From Terfezia claveryi (Eukaryota; Ascomycota; Pezizomycetes; Pezizales; Pezizaceae): a DNA stretch of 64,000 nt. The position numbers and the translations under genes are program-made. The stretch covers positions 1 to 64,000 of the forward strand of contig WHUX01000072.1 of assembly GCA_015179025.1 (NCBI GenBank), written 5' to 3'. Under the pieces are notes generated by a model. It searched no databases. It saw only the letters and a program-made list of their open reading frames with translations, and was not told the origin of the DNA. The first letter of the stretch is position 1. Each line of letters opens with the position of its first letter. Positions 13,053-24,295 of this stretch are shown piece after piece.

Positions 13053-13621
13053 GATATTAAGATGCCAATGGACAATAATGGAAACACAACAACCAAACCA
13101 AACCTGCTGGTCTAGCTTTTTATTTTTCCTCCCTCTTCGATGAGGCTTTCGAGTTTATGAGAAATTGATGTGTGTGTGATCCTGGGAATGTAGGGTATAT
13201 TGGTCTTTGATGAAGGAATTCGGGTTAGGTTAGAGTGCTCTAGAGGTGAACTTAAGTAGATAAGTGCACCTTCAATATAAGGCTAGAACGATTCGTCGCT
13301 TTTATAGGTAGTAACAATTCAGCGATAGCAAGTTAGGATTGATATTCTAAAAACCGACTCAAAAGCTGGTCGGACTTCTCGAACTCCACATGACCTGCCA
13401 GCAAACATTACTACGAGCCGGCTGCACTTGCAGCAATTCACACAGCGTGGCTGCGTCAGGCTTGGCCGCCCTTGAACTTGTGCCGGCATCCTTTGGTGGT
13501 GATCGGCGGCGGCGCTGAAGGGCCCCGACGACCTGAGTCGTCTCAACCTGTCGTGACCCCTACATACCTGTTGTAGTCTGGCGCAACAGTTAGTTACCGA
13601 GGAGCATAAAACTGGATGCAA

Positions 13622-13669
13622 ACCAGCTAGTAAACATGGGTGATGACCAGCTAGTAAACATGGGTGATG
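13622..13669. repeat. 24-bp tandem duplication
   Basis: Two identical adjacent 24-bp units, each beginning ACCAGCTAGTAAACATGGGT and ending GATG. Perfect identity suggests a recent slippage or duplication event. Confidence 0.9.
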
Positions 13670-14237
13670 CTGGTATAAGCAAGCCAATAGAGAACTTGCT
13701 GATACCGACGATCCATGTTGCATGCAGCTTGGGCTCCGCTTGACAGGATCAAGTAGAGCCCATAGGTCACTCGTAATAATGACTGTCATTTGGATCTCAT
13801 AATTTCACTGCATGCGTCTTATGAATTGCATCGTTAAATACTGTACGATCTCAGTATTCGAAAAGGTTAACATGCATGATGATGTTTCTTCGCAGTGCAG
13901 CTCTATATTATGTTCAGCAGTAGAGCTAATGAATGTTTCAGAGACCCACGAAACAGAAACATATACGGTATCGATTTATGTACTTACTTATCATCAGATG
14001 AAGGCAATGCTTTTTATTCAGGTGCGGCAATAGGGCTTGGCATATCCTTTAGTACCAAGCCCCAGGTGACTAAGGAAGGCGTCCTGTTCTGAAAGTTACC
14101 CCGCTCGTGCGGTATCTAGATCACCCTGTGGCAGATTCCAGTCACTTCTTTTCGGTCCACGGAGGGGCAGCTAACCAACAAAAATTTATGCGCAATTGGA
14201 AAGAATTTTTTCATTCCCCGACCTTACATCATCCATC

Positions 14238-14244
14238 TATATAA
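14238..14244 (+). promoter_or_regulatory. TATA-like box of mtHsp70 gene
   Basis: TATATAA lies about 140 bp upstream of the ATG, followed by a C/A-rich leader. The position fits a fungal core promoter. No transcript evidence. Confidence 0.35.
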
Positions 14245-14384
14245 TCACCATCGTAACCTCCTTGCTTCATCTCCCACACCTCATATATCAATACAATCCG
14301 AACCAGCCACTCACTCCCGCAGAGTACCCTTTTTCACATCTCACACCCTTCTTTATCTGTTTGTGTTAGTTTAAGTTTTTCATA

Positions 14385-15045
14385 ATGGTGCTCGCTGCGA
14401 GAATCGCTCGTGTGGTAGGTTCCTCTTCCCCTCTCGTGCAGAGTCTGGACATTGCTGATAAGGATGCATACAGCTCCCAAGGGCTACTGCCCAAGTATCA
14501 AGGATCAATGCATTCAAATCACCAGTTTCCCCCTTCCGTCGATTCCAGTCGACCGAGGAGAAGGTGAAGGGACAGGTCATAGGTATTGATTTGGGTATGT
14601 TCTAGACCTGTGAATCGATCCGAATTGTGTTCCATACTTACAATTGATAGGTACCACCAACTCTGCTGTGTCTATTATGGAAGGAAAGACCCCAAGGGTC
14701 ATTGAGAACGCTGAGGGTGCCCGAACAACCCCTTCTGTTGTTGCCTTCACTGCCGATGGTGAGCGATTGGTTGGTGTAGCCGCAAAGCGTCAAGCCGTTG
14801 TCAACCCCGAAAATACCCTCTTTGCTACCAAGCGTCTAATCGGACGACGATTCACCGACCCAGAGGTGCAGAAGGATATTGGACAGGTCCCATACAAGAT
14901 AGTTGCTCACACCAATGGTGATGCCTGGCTCGAAGCTCGTGGCAAGAGGTACTCTCCATCTCAGATTGGAGGTTTCATCCTTCAGAAGATGAAGGAGACT
15001 GCTGAAGGCTACTTGAACAAACCCATCAAGAACGCTGTAGTCACT

Positions 15046-15076
<31 letters not shown>

Positions 15077-16512
15077 AAGCCACCAAGGATGCCGGTCAGA
15101 TTGCTGGTTTGAACGTTCTTCGTGTTGTCAACGAACCAACTGCTGCTGCTCTTGCCTATGGCCTTGAGAAGGAGACCGACAAGGTGGTTGCTGTTTTCGA
15201 TTTGGGTGGTGGTACTTTCGATATTTCCATCCTCGAGATTCAGAAGGGTGTTTTCGAAGTTAAGTCAACCAACGGTGACACTCACTTGGGTGGTGAGGAC
15301 TTTGATATCACTCTCGTTCGTCATTTGGTCCAACAATTCAAGAGGGAGAGTGGAATTGATCTTTCTGGTGACCGCATGGCCATCCAACGTATTCGTGAAG
15401 CTGCCGAGAAGGCCAAGATGGAGCTTTCTTCTGCTCTGCAGACCGATATCAACCTCCCCTTCATCACAGCGGATCATTCTGGACCTAAGCACATCAACAC
15501 CAAACTTACTCGTTCTCAGTTCGAAGCTCTTGTTGATCCGTTAATTCAGAAGACCGTTGATCCCTGCCGCAAGGCCCTCAAGGATGCCGGTCTCCAGGCT
15601 AGCGACATCCAGGAGGTTATTCTCGTTGGTGGTATGACTCGTATGCCTAAGGTTATTGAAAGCGTGAAGTCCATCTTTGGACGTGAGCCTTCCAAGGCTG
15701 TCAACCCGGATGAGGCCGTCTCCATTGGTGCTGCTGTTCAGGGTGCCGTTCTTTCCGGAGAGGTCATGGATGTTCTTCTCCTCGATGTTACCCCATTGTC
15801 CCTCGGTATTGAGACCCTCGGTGGTGTCTTCACCAGGCTCATAAACCGTAATACCACCATCCCAACCAAAAAGTCACAGGTTTTCTCCACAGCTGCAGAC
15901 TTCCAGAATGCCGTCGAGATCAAGGTCTACCAGGGTGAGCGAGAGCTCGTCAAGGACAACAAGCTTCTTGGAAACTTCCAACTCGTTGGTATCCCCCCAG
16001 CGCACCGTGGTGTGCCTCAAATCGAGGTTACCTTCGATATCGACGCCGACTCCATTGTTCACGTTCACGCCAAGGACAAGTCAACCAACAAGGATCAATC
16101 CATCACCATTGCCTCTGGCTCCGGCCTCAGTGACAGCGAGATTCAGGCTATGATTGACAATGCCGAGAAGTATAGTGAAGCTGACAAGGAGCGCAAAGCC
16201 GCTATCGAGGGCGCCAACCGCGCTGATGGCATCCTCAACGATACTGATAAGCACTTGAAGGACTTCGCCGACAGGCTCGACAAGACCGAGGTCGATGAGA
16301 TCAAGAAGAAAATGGATGCTCTCCGTGAGACTGTTGCCCAGGTCCAGGCTGGTGATGGTAGCGTCACCTCCCAGCAACTCAAGGAGAAGATCGATGAGTT
16401 CCAGATTGCCACTTTGAGCTTGTTCGACAAGGTTCACAAGGCGCGTGCTGAGCAGTCAATTGGTGAGCAGCCAGGTCAACAATCTACTGAAAATGGTGAG
16501 AAGAAGGACTAA
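14385..16512 (+). CDS. SSC1: Mitochondrial Hsp70 (Ssc1)
   Basis: Matrix Hsp70 chaperone and ATPase of the import motor (PAM) that pulls and folds imported proteins. Coding exons: 14385-14414, 14474-14594, 14651-16512, 670 aa. Intron 1 (GTAGGT..TACAG) creates a basic, acid-free presequence, [20 protein letters not shown], followed by [12 protein letters not shown], a good mitochondrial cleavage context. Intron 2 splits the first ATPase signature, giving [16 protein letters not shown]. The other signatures are [14 protein letters not shown] and [12 protein letters not shown]. The substrate-binding domain starts near residue 430 ([20 protein letters not shown]), with a helical lid and a Gln/Glu-rich tail ending ENGEKKD instead of the ER HDEL. 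The matrix form is clear; cytosolic and ER paralogues are excluded by the presequence and tail. Confidence 0.96.
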
Positions 16513-17089
16513 GTCTTTGGATTATTTGGGTCGTTGAATTTGGGTTGGTGCGGAGGGCATGGAAAAGCATTTGTTTTATTTCCTTGCCTCTTTGCCTCTT
16601 TATCTCTAATGTCTTATGGGATCTCTGTGCTGAGTTCGGTGTATGACGACCATGGACGTATATAATTCTGCCATTTGATTTCCTTTATCTCGCTGTATTA
16701 TAGCTTCTTGTACATGATTCTCTTCTCTTTGCAATTGTGTTTTCTTGTTTGGGTGTGCCGGTGTTATTTGTTACATGACGATTTTAAAAATGTGCCAACT
16801 CTTCTCTCTATTCCCATCTCTTCAAAGTTATTATCCGCGAATAGAGAACTCTCCTCTCAATTCACACTCAAAACATTGACCACTGAATGTGAAAGGCGCT
16901 AGTCCCCTAAACCATTACCCTCAACTGAAACTCACCAAAATCTTGGCTTCCACCCCACACTACAAGCGACTGGCCAAGAGCGAAGTGTGTGCGATACTCA
17001 CTCCACCATTTCTAGTAAACATTTTTACAAACTTCAGATTGACTACGATTCGTCTCTTCTCCTTCCCCTTGTTAGCGACGAAACCTACA
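16513..17089. other. Intergenic, T-rich 3' region and leader
   Basis: Holds the mtHsp70 3' UTR (T-rich) and the leader of the next small gene. Nothing else is seen. Confidence 0.5.
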
Positions 17090-17403
17090 ATGGCCAAGCG
17101 TAAGCCTTCGGGGTCACAGACTCTGACTGAACCGACTGGACCTCGCTCTATCTGGAAGTTCGATCCCTACGTGCCTTCGAGATAAATAGAATCTCACTAA
17201 CCACCCACCCTACCAGATCATACCAAAACCTTTCCTCCCGAGCCCGGCTCCTCATTGGTGGCGCAGTTATAGCATACTCACTTGCGGGGCTGTGGGTGGC
17301 AGATAAGGCAGAGAAGAAACTTGGGTTTACGCCGAGTGAGGAGGATAAGAAGGAGTTGAGGGATTTGGTCCCGAGGGTTAGAGTCGTGGATAGGAAGGAT
17401 TGA
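17090..17403 (+). CDS. Small single-pass membrane protein, unknown
   Basis: Two exons. Exon 1 starts at 17090 with MAKRKPSGSQTLTEPTGPRS and reaches IWKFDPY near 17170. Exon 2 from about 17219 reads SYQNLSSRARLLIGGAVIAY, one hydrophobic helix, then a charged tail with EKKLGFTPSEEDKKELRDLV, ending VDRKD. A CTCACTAAC branch site and CTACCAG acceptor end the intron at 17218. The donor is unclear: the best consensus (GTGCCT at about 17170) does not keep frame. GTTCGA a few bases earlier keeps frame, and so does a GC donor two bases later. About 90 aa. The size and a basic N-terminus before one helix suggest an inner mitochondrial membrane or ER protein, but I do not recognise a named family. Confidence 0.55.
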
Positions 17404-17943
17404 TTAGTGACGGGGGAGATCGGAAGTGGACGTGACGGTAGACTGTACAGGAAGAGGGACCACTTGTTTCGGAAACCATGAGAAACGAGATCGGGATTGT
17501 GCAGGCAATACGCTTGGGAAGGAGTGAAGGGGTTGTTCCAGCTGGCAAGGAAGGTGCTGTTAAGGGAAGAGACGGAATAAGTCTTCCACGACGTACCCGA
17601 GGGAATCAAAGGCTACCAACGCCCCCTGAGGCTGTATTCTTGAGAGCGATCCATCTAATAGTTATGGTTTTTACCCTATATCCTACCAGATCAAATATCT
17701 GGAAGTGTTTGTATATAATATGAGGGTCTGATCGAGACTAGTATATTAGCATCTATATAGTTAACTATATCTGATTTTCGAGTGAAATATATCCACCTCA
17801 TCCTGTTCTCGCTCATATATAGTGACAAATTACAGTTAAAATAACCACTCATAATTGCATTGCACATTCTTATTAGTTCGTATTCGCATTTCTCGGCTCC
17901 GCGCCAAGCCATTGGTTCTCTATCTGCACGAGTAGCAAAATTC
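17404..17943. other. Intergenic, no gene seen
   Basis: An open minus-strand stretch at 17148-17609 is the shadow of the small gene. The remainder (17610-17943) is A+T-rich spacer before the tRNA terminator. Confidence 0.5.
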
Positions 17944-17949
17944 AAAAAA
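17944..17949 (-). terminator. Pol III T6 terminator of tRNA-Leu
   Basis: Six consecutive T on the minus strand, 5 bases after the tRNA discriminator base, as expected for RNA polymerase III termination. Confidence 0.8.
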
Positions 17950-17954
17950 TAGGA

Positions 17955-18061
17955 TGATGAGAGTGGGACTTGAACCCACGCAGGTTTCCCTACCAGGATA
18001 TAAATATGCTAAGGATAATAATTCCTTAACCTGGCGCCATAACCAACTCGGCCATCTCACC
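17955..18061 (-). tRNA. trnL(AAG): tRNA-Leu(AAG) with 25-nt intron
   Basis: The acceptor stem GGTGAGA pairs with TCTCATC (one G-T wobble), with discriminator A at 17955. A D-arm GCCGAGTTGG, anticodon stem CCAGG/CCTGG and T-arm GTGGG-TTCAAGT-CCCAC are all present. The long variable arm (AGG-GAAA-CCT) marks a class II tRNA. The loop TTAAGGT carries anticodon AAG. An intron at 17999-18023 sits one base 3' of the anticodon and contains CCTTA, which can pair with the anticodon as in canonical pre-tRNA introns. Mature length is 82 nt before CCA addition. Confidence 0.95.
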
Positions 18062-18427
18062 TTTTTGGTTAACTTCATTGATTTTATTAACTACTATTGT
18101 TAATATTCAACTACAACCTTTCGATTCAGCCTTTTTTCCCCCACAGGTACGTCCTGCACAAAATACCAACGCAATTTAGCTAAGCTGTGGCCTCACGACG
18201 TTGTAAAAGGATATATCCATCGGTTCAAGCCTTCATCTTGGTAATTAAAGCCATACGGAGTACTCTGTGGTATATATAACCGCCCGCTTATACCTAAGAG
18301 AAAAGAATTACGAAGGTCACATAGAACAACCAATGCAAGGAACAAAACAGACAACCCGATAGAAATGTATGATGCGATGCTTAAAAGCCTACAGCCGTGT
18401 TACTGTCCAGCAGATTTCCATTCCATA
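18062..18427. other. Intergenic
   Basis: Spacer between the tRNA and the 3' end of the aminotransferase gene. It contains one TACGGAGTA (18254-18262). Nothing else is supported. Confidence 0.5.
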
Positions 18428-19880
18428 CTAAGCTCCTCGAACGACTTTATCCACAGCCTCGGCAAAATAATCCACATTCCGGGTGTTCAAGCCTGCCATG
18501 GATATCCTACCATTATTAGTAAGATATATATGGAACTCCTCCTTCAACCTCCGCACTTGAGGCTCTGTCAACCCAGTGCTATACCCCAGTATTAGTAATT
18601 TTCCCCATTATTTTCTAAAACAAGCCTACTCACAAACTGAACATCCCAATTTGCTTCGTGATATGTGTCCAACCACCGGGTGTGCCCAACTCCACTAGCT
18701 TGTTGTATAGTCTCTCCCTCATCTCAATGATCCTACCACTCATTGTCCTTAGATTGTCCTCCCACTCACTGAACAAAGCTTTGTCGTTCAGGACTGTAGA
18801 AGCAACTTTCGCACCATACGCTGGGGGGTTTGAGATTTCACTCCTCTGCAAAATCTCCAACTGAGACAAGATACGGCCCTTTGTCTCTTCTGTGTGGGTA
18901 ACAAAGTGGAAGCAACCCGCACGTTGACCATAGAGCCCAAGGTTTTTCGCATACGACTGTGCAACGCACATCTCGAAACCAGCTTCAGCGAAGTAGCGGA
19001 CTGCCCAAGCATCATTCTCAAGATCCCCAGAAGCAAAGCCTTGATAAGCACAGTCGAAGAAAGGGAAGTGCTTCTTTTGGGCAACGGTCTCGGCAATCTT
19101 CATCCACTGCTCGCGAGTGGGGTCAACCCCGGTAGGGTTATGTGCACATGCATGGAGAAGAATGATGGAGCCCTCGGGAGCAGCTTCTAGGGCTTCAATA
19201 AGACCAGTGAAGTTCAGGCCCTTGGTGCTGGGATCCCAGTATGGGTAGGTACCAGTGGGGAGGCCTACATTCCCGAAGATTTGTCCGTGGTTGGCCCAGG
19301 TAGGGTTGGAGAAGTAGAGCTTTTGATTCCCCGGGCGAGGGAAGAATTTAGCAAGAAAAAGGCCACCAAGGTGGACGGCTCCAGTACCAGAAATAGTTTG
19401 TACGGAAGCAACCTGTCCAGCATTGACAGTCAACAATGGGCCACCTGAATGAATAAAAGGGTGACTGACTCTATTCTCCCTGATCGCAGGGCTTTCTGCA
19501 CCAAACATGAGCTTGGCGGAAGCAGAAGTAAAAGTTCCCAAACCCGCAATTGGCAAATATTCGTGGTTAAGAGCAGGATCCGTATTCACCCTATCCTCTG
19601 CCTATACATCTCCATTCATCAGTCTCTTTGACATTTTGAAAGCTCTAATCAGGTTGCTGAAGCCTACCCTTTTCACGACTGGCAAAATCCATGGCTTTGC
19701 ATTGTCATCTCTATAGGCACCAACTCCCAGATCGACCTTCCTTGTATCCGTGTCCGCCTTGTACGCTGCCATCAACCCAAAAAGTGGGTCTTTAGGCGCC
19801 AATGGCAGATCCTCGAACGAAGAAACAGAAGGAGGAGCCATGTGCTTTGTTATTGTTGTTAACCGATCTTTGGATGACAT
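18428..19880 (-). CDS. AAT2-like: Aspartate aminotransferase, cytosolic type
   Basis: PLP-dependent class I transaminase interconverting aspartate + 2-oxoglutarate and oxaloacetate + glutamate (malate-aspartate shuttle, nitrogen metabolism). Coding exons: 19668-19880, 18634-19601, 18428-18578, 443 aa. The introns (GTAGGC..TATAG and GTGAGT..TATAG) restore DPALNHEYLPIAGLGTF and GMFSFTGLTEPQVRRL. Fold marks: VDLGVGAYRDDNAKPW, LHACAHNPTGVDPT, FFDCAYQGFASG and the PLP-lysine motif SYAKNLGLYGQRAG (Lys of YAKN), then SMAGLNT near the end. No cleavable presequence is evident. A second in-frame Met at 19841 (MAPPSVSSFEDLPLAPKDPL) matches the usual cytosolic start and may be the true one, giving 430 aa. 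Confidence 0.93.
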
Positions 19881-20477
19881 GTTGAAGGTTGTAAGTACGA
19901 ATGAGCAAGATATCCTGTGTCTGTATAGTAATGTGCCTACTGGCTTGGACGTCTTTAAAGTTGCTTTGGGGTATGTGAAAAGGGAACGGGTATTTATCCC
20001 TCGCCCGGGACTTAGTTTTAGTACAGAGTTTATCTAGGGTCCATGAGAAACTATTCTCCCGGATAGAGGGCCATCGCATATTCGTTACAGCTGTCGGTAA
20101 GAGAACGTGACCTCCATCTCAGGCCTTGGCACTTCTGGGCCGCGGGCCAAACCGACACGTCCGGAAGGCTGCTTACGGACGGCTAACGATCAGGAGTCGT
20201 ACGATCATCTGGACATTATGGCCCATGGTCATTCAGAGCTACCCCGAGACAAAAGTGTGATATATGACCGTAGTTCAAGGTATCCAGAGTTCGTTGAAAA
20301 TATGTACAGTACATATCTGCTCGAGAACAGGTAATCTGGTTATGCTCTAGGTAGCTTCTGTCATTACTTTCATTTCTACACTAGTGCACCGCTAAATGAT
20401 AAATAGGCTAGTATTCGTAATAGACCCACTTATACTCCAGTAATATTATCTATACCTCACTATTTCTGAGCTCCTAC
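19881..20477. other. Intergenic
   Basis: 5' region of the aminotransferase gene and 3' region of the ARPC3 gene. An open plus-strand frame at 20107-20334 has no recognisable features. Nothing else is seen. Confidence 0.5.
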
Positions 20478-21217
20478 TTACAAGCTCTTGCCCATAAATC
20501 GTCTCTTGGTGAAGCTCAGCCACCACTGGGGACGCAGCGAATTAGCTTCCATATCAGGTCAACATATCCTGTGGACATACGTACCTTACTCGGCTTTCCT
20601 GTCCCATCTGCGTATATTCTGGCCAACAACCTGGAACCTAGCTCTTGCCTCATCTGCCCAATATAGCCCCTTAGTAGCTCCGCCTCACCCCTATCCCTAG
20701 GTCCCTGGTATAAAGCATTCAGAGGGAAAGATGGATCTCCAGGCAAAGCGTATTGCTCCAAAGCAGCTGTGGTGATCGCCTTCTCCGATTCACGCAATGT
20801 CATTGTAGGCTTGAGCTTTGAGAGACAGTCACTGATCCAAAGAATGCCGTAAATAAGAACTCGGTCAGCTGGACCCTTGATCTCGAAATTTCGGAACAGG
20901 GTGTTGGCACGGAACAGAGTGAGTGTTTCGTCTAGGATGTCGTAGGACTCATGGTCGGGATCAAGGTCGAGCTCTGCGACGCCAGCAGGAAGCGGGGGTA
21001 GTGTGTATGCGGGGCCCCTCGTTTTCGTACGGAGTGGAAGAAGAGCAAAGTTTCCTACGTGATAATTAGCAACTAAGCTGAATGCTGAGGTAGAGGCATT
21101 GGCACCTATGATCCGGACATCGGTGTCTTGGAGAAAGGCAGAGTGGTAGGCCTAATATGGAACAAATATATCAGCCTGGAGGCTCGCACTTGGGTTTGCA
21201 GGAATCCATACTGGCAT
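20478..21217 (-). CDS. ARC18: Arp2/3 complex subunit ARPC3 (p21)
   Basis: Subunit of the actin-nucleating Arp2/3 complex, needed for actin patches and endocytosis. Exons: 21212-21217 (only ATG CCA), 20585-21151, 20478-20525, 206 aa. Intron 1 (GTATGG..ATTAG) joins MP to AYHSAFLQDTDVRIIGANAS. The middle has NYHVGNFALLPLRTKTRGPA, LDLDPDHESYDILDETLTLF, RNFEIKGPADRVLIYGILWI and PGDPSFPLNALYQGPRDRGE. Intron 2 (GTACGT..CCCCAG) restores the conserved end KPSKWWLSFTKRRFMGKSL. Every block matches the ARPC3 family and the length is slightly above the usual 178-190 aa. Confidence 0.96.
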
Positions 21218-21766
21218 AATGGCAGACTTAGTAAAGAGTTGAGTTGACGATTCTTTGGCCAAGAGGTAGATAGCTCTCAGGATACAGCCTTAGAATCGTC
21301 GTGGGGCGCGTCTGCCAAGGCCTAAACCCCTACGGCGGGCTCGTCATGCCGAAAGCGGCAGTGACATTTCGGAAGTTCCCACACCGTACTGTTTTGAAAT
21401 CCCGAGTCGAATTCATTCTGGTACTTGGGTACACGAGAAAGACGCTCGCTGGTCTAGATTCTCTCTAGATTCTCACGAGAGGCCTATTCTGATAAGATTA
21501 TCTCACAATTTTGTTGGTGACCCCCTGACAACTTGCACTATCACCTCATTGGGAGCGTAACACGGCACAAACCACGGAGGTCCATTCGGAGACTATACTG
21601 GAGGACTGAACATTTCGGTATGTCAATGCTTGCTTACTTTCTTGACATCAAAGGTAAACAGGTCGTTTAGAGGAGCGGGAGTTTGAGTTCTAAGAGTGCC
21701 TTACCATCACCCAATCATTCCAGCAACTTCAGTACATTTACCAACCTACCGAAACTCTGCCAGAAG
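21218..21766. promoter_or_regulatory. Divergent promoter, ARPC3 / GH47
   Basis: 549 bp between the divergent start codons. No TATA box stands out. The GH47 leader contains an in-frame upstream open stretch from about 21683, but it has no ATG before 21767. Confidence 0.45.
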
Positions 21767-24295
21767 ATGGCTAGATTCCGTCCAGCTCAGAAGCAGCGTA
21801 GCCGGTGCTTGCTCTTTACCGGAATCATTGCTACCATATTCCTCTACACCTATCTCTCCACCGATACCTTCTCCTCGCCCGCATACGACACGAAACATTA
21901 CACCAGACACTCATTGAATAGGCCACCAAAATCCCCAATACCAAGGAGCTCAATTCAGATACAGTACGACTTTAAGGCCAAGGGCAATGGTGATGGAGAC
22001 GCGGCAAAGGCACAGGCTGTTGTGGATGTCATGAAAAGGAGTTTTTGGAAGTATAAGCTGAAGGCGTGGGGGATGGATGAGATCATGCCCATCACCGGTG
22101 GATATCAAAATACAAGGTACCCACATTTCTCCCTACTTAATTTACCCGTAATGTAATGATACTGACTATAGACAAGAAATGGTTGGGCAGCTACCATTGT
22201 GGATACACTCACAACGACTGCGTTGATGGGACTGGAGGAAGAATTTTTGCTTCAGCTGAACTACACTATCAATGGCATAGACTTTGCGGTTGCACAGGGC
22301 CTCGTTGATCCCTTTGAGACCACTATTCGGTAAGCTAAACAACTGGAAGCAGTTCTGAACATCTGATGCGTGGGGTGAGGAGATCGATTTCAGGGTAATG
22401 CTTATAGGGATTCTTGTAGCTATTTGGGCGCTATGGTGTCTACAATTGATTTGATTGACGAAAGTGTTGTACGCCGCAATCTCGTCACCCCTGCCCAAAG
22501 AGATCTCCTACTTCAGAAGGCAGTGCGGCTTGCAAATCTGCTTGGCCCAAGTTTTGATTCGCCCACTGGAATGATATGGCCAAGAGTGAGTATTCTAACA
22601 ACATAATCCATAATATTTACTGACCTCAGGTGACCTAGCTCAACTTTACATCAGGGCAAGGCTGTATAGAAGCAGATGGTGAAAAGCCATACCCTGATCT
22701 GGCTGATCCTGTGATTGGACCCGCTCGCGCCGGCTCGAATTATCTAGAGAACAAGGTTCTCAGTAAGTTGACTGGAGATGTTAAATACGTCAGGAATGCC
22801 ACTCGTGCGTGGGCGCCGCTAGTTTGGAATAAGTTGGTTGAACATTGATTATATACTTAATTACATGTACCCTAGCTAACTCCAGCATAGAAACCCAGAA
22901 GCAATGCCAGGTTTAATAGAGTGAGGTCGCTGATACGGGAAATGTGGTACGAAGCACTGCTAATTCTGAGGAGTTCCCCGATTTCTATCGTTTCTGGGGC
23001 CCCCATTGAAAAGCACAGGAGCTGGGGAGCGGGTCATGATTCGTATGGCCCACTATAAATGAGATATATTGACATTGAGACATTCCACGTCGCTAACTTA
23101 ATATATATAGTTATTATGAGGTGCTCGCTTCGTTTACCCTGAAATTGCAACTTTCTGACATGTTGGACTAGTATCTGATAAAAGCGTACCTTTTATCACC
23201 TCGAGATCGACATGCGAGAAAATATAGAGACCGCTGGCTTCAAGCTGTCGAATCTACCATGAAGTATCTCGCCGTCAGAGGTCTACCAGCTGCTGGTGAA
23301 AAGAAAGGAAAGGTTTTCTTATCACAATTCAGAAATGGTTGGTTACTGAACGAAATGGGACATCTTACATGTTTTGCCGGTGGCAACATTCTCCTTGGTG
23401 GGAAGGTCCTGGGTCGCCAGGACATCATCCAGCTTGGACTTGATATCATCGACACATGTCATCATACGTACATTAATACTGCTACCCGTATTGGACCCGA
23501 GAGCTTTGCCTGGCTTCCAGAGGCACCTTCAAAAGCTACGTATCAGCCGGAAGGGGAAGGCCAAAGGCTCCAACAAGAAAAAATGGGAATGTGGATAAGC
23601 GATGCAAGGTGGATGTTGCGTCCTGAGACTGTGGAGTCTTATTTCTATGCATACAGGATTACGGGGGATCCGATATACCAAGAATGGGCTTGGGATGCAT
23701 TCACTTCGATTCTGAAGGCCAGTACAGCGGAATTTGGATACGCTGAGATCGGGGACGTTACGCATCCCCCTGGGCCAGACAATCAAAACGACAAGACGGA
23801 AAGCTTTTGGGGAGGTCAGTGATCCCATGATTCTTCTATAGCCATAGGCCAGGCTGCTGTACAAGAACTACCTGCTGCTTTTGGGCTATTGCTACGTACA
23901 GGAAGTTCTGCATAGCCACGCTAATCCGGCGGAATTCATGGTAATGCTGTTTCTATGAGTGTTTTTGGCTAACCCTAGCGACAATGATTATAGCGGAGAC
24001 CCTCAAGTAAGTTCACAGACCAAGTCTACCGTAATTTCCATTAGGGTTACTTGGTTCCCTGCCGCGGGTCATCAGGACTGTTAGTGTTGACGTACCTTAG
24101 ATACCTATACCTCATATTTGCAGATGAATCAGTATTGGACCTAGACGAGTGGGTGTTCAGCACTGGTTAGTATCTATTCCCTGTTTCAAGTGCCTCGGCG
24201 GCTATTTCCTCAAGAGTGGGATGAAAACATGATGCTGACCATTTGCCTGCCGTCGATTTGCTACAGAGGCACATCCATTCAAAATCATGGATTAA
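21767..24295 (+). CDS. GH47 class I alpha-1,2-mannosidase
   Basis: Secretory-pathway enzyme trimming alpha-1,2-mannose from N-glycans. Eleven exons: 21767-22116, 22177-22329, 22420-22585, 22639-22832, 22891-22920, 22974-23042, 23111-23120, 23172-23814, 23994-24006, 24101-24165, 24267-24295; 573 aa. A short basic N-terminus (MARFRPAQKQRSRC) precedes one hydrophobic helix, a type II signal anchor. GH47 blocks: NGWAATIVDTLTTTALMGLE, DPFETTIRYLGAMVSTIDLI, GPARAGSNYLEN, WGAGHDSYYEYLIKAYLL, LTCFAGGNILLGGKVLG, RPETVESYFYAYRITGDPIY, TESFWGAETLKYLYLIF and STEAHPFKI; the Thr of the last motif binds calcium in the family. Nine junctions follow GT..AG signals and keep frame; the first acceptor (GACAAG) is the least certain. 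Exons of 10 and 13 nt are unusual. All expected blocks are present, so I call it intact. Confidence 0.92.

Larger units (their letters stand above)
13053..14384. other. Divergent promoter region, DUF2415 / mtHsp70
   Basis: No gene is supported. It contains a two-copy 24-bp tandem repeat and a TATA-like box, listed separately. A Leu/Ser-rich open frame on the minus strand (13319-13789) exists only because of the repeat. Confidence 0.5.

Noticed and set aside
13319..13789. 156-codon minus-strand frame with repeated HHPCLLAG
   Set aside because: The repeat in the peptide is the 24-bp DNA duplication read through; no start context or homology signal.
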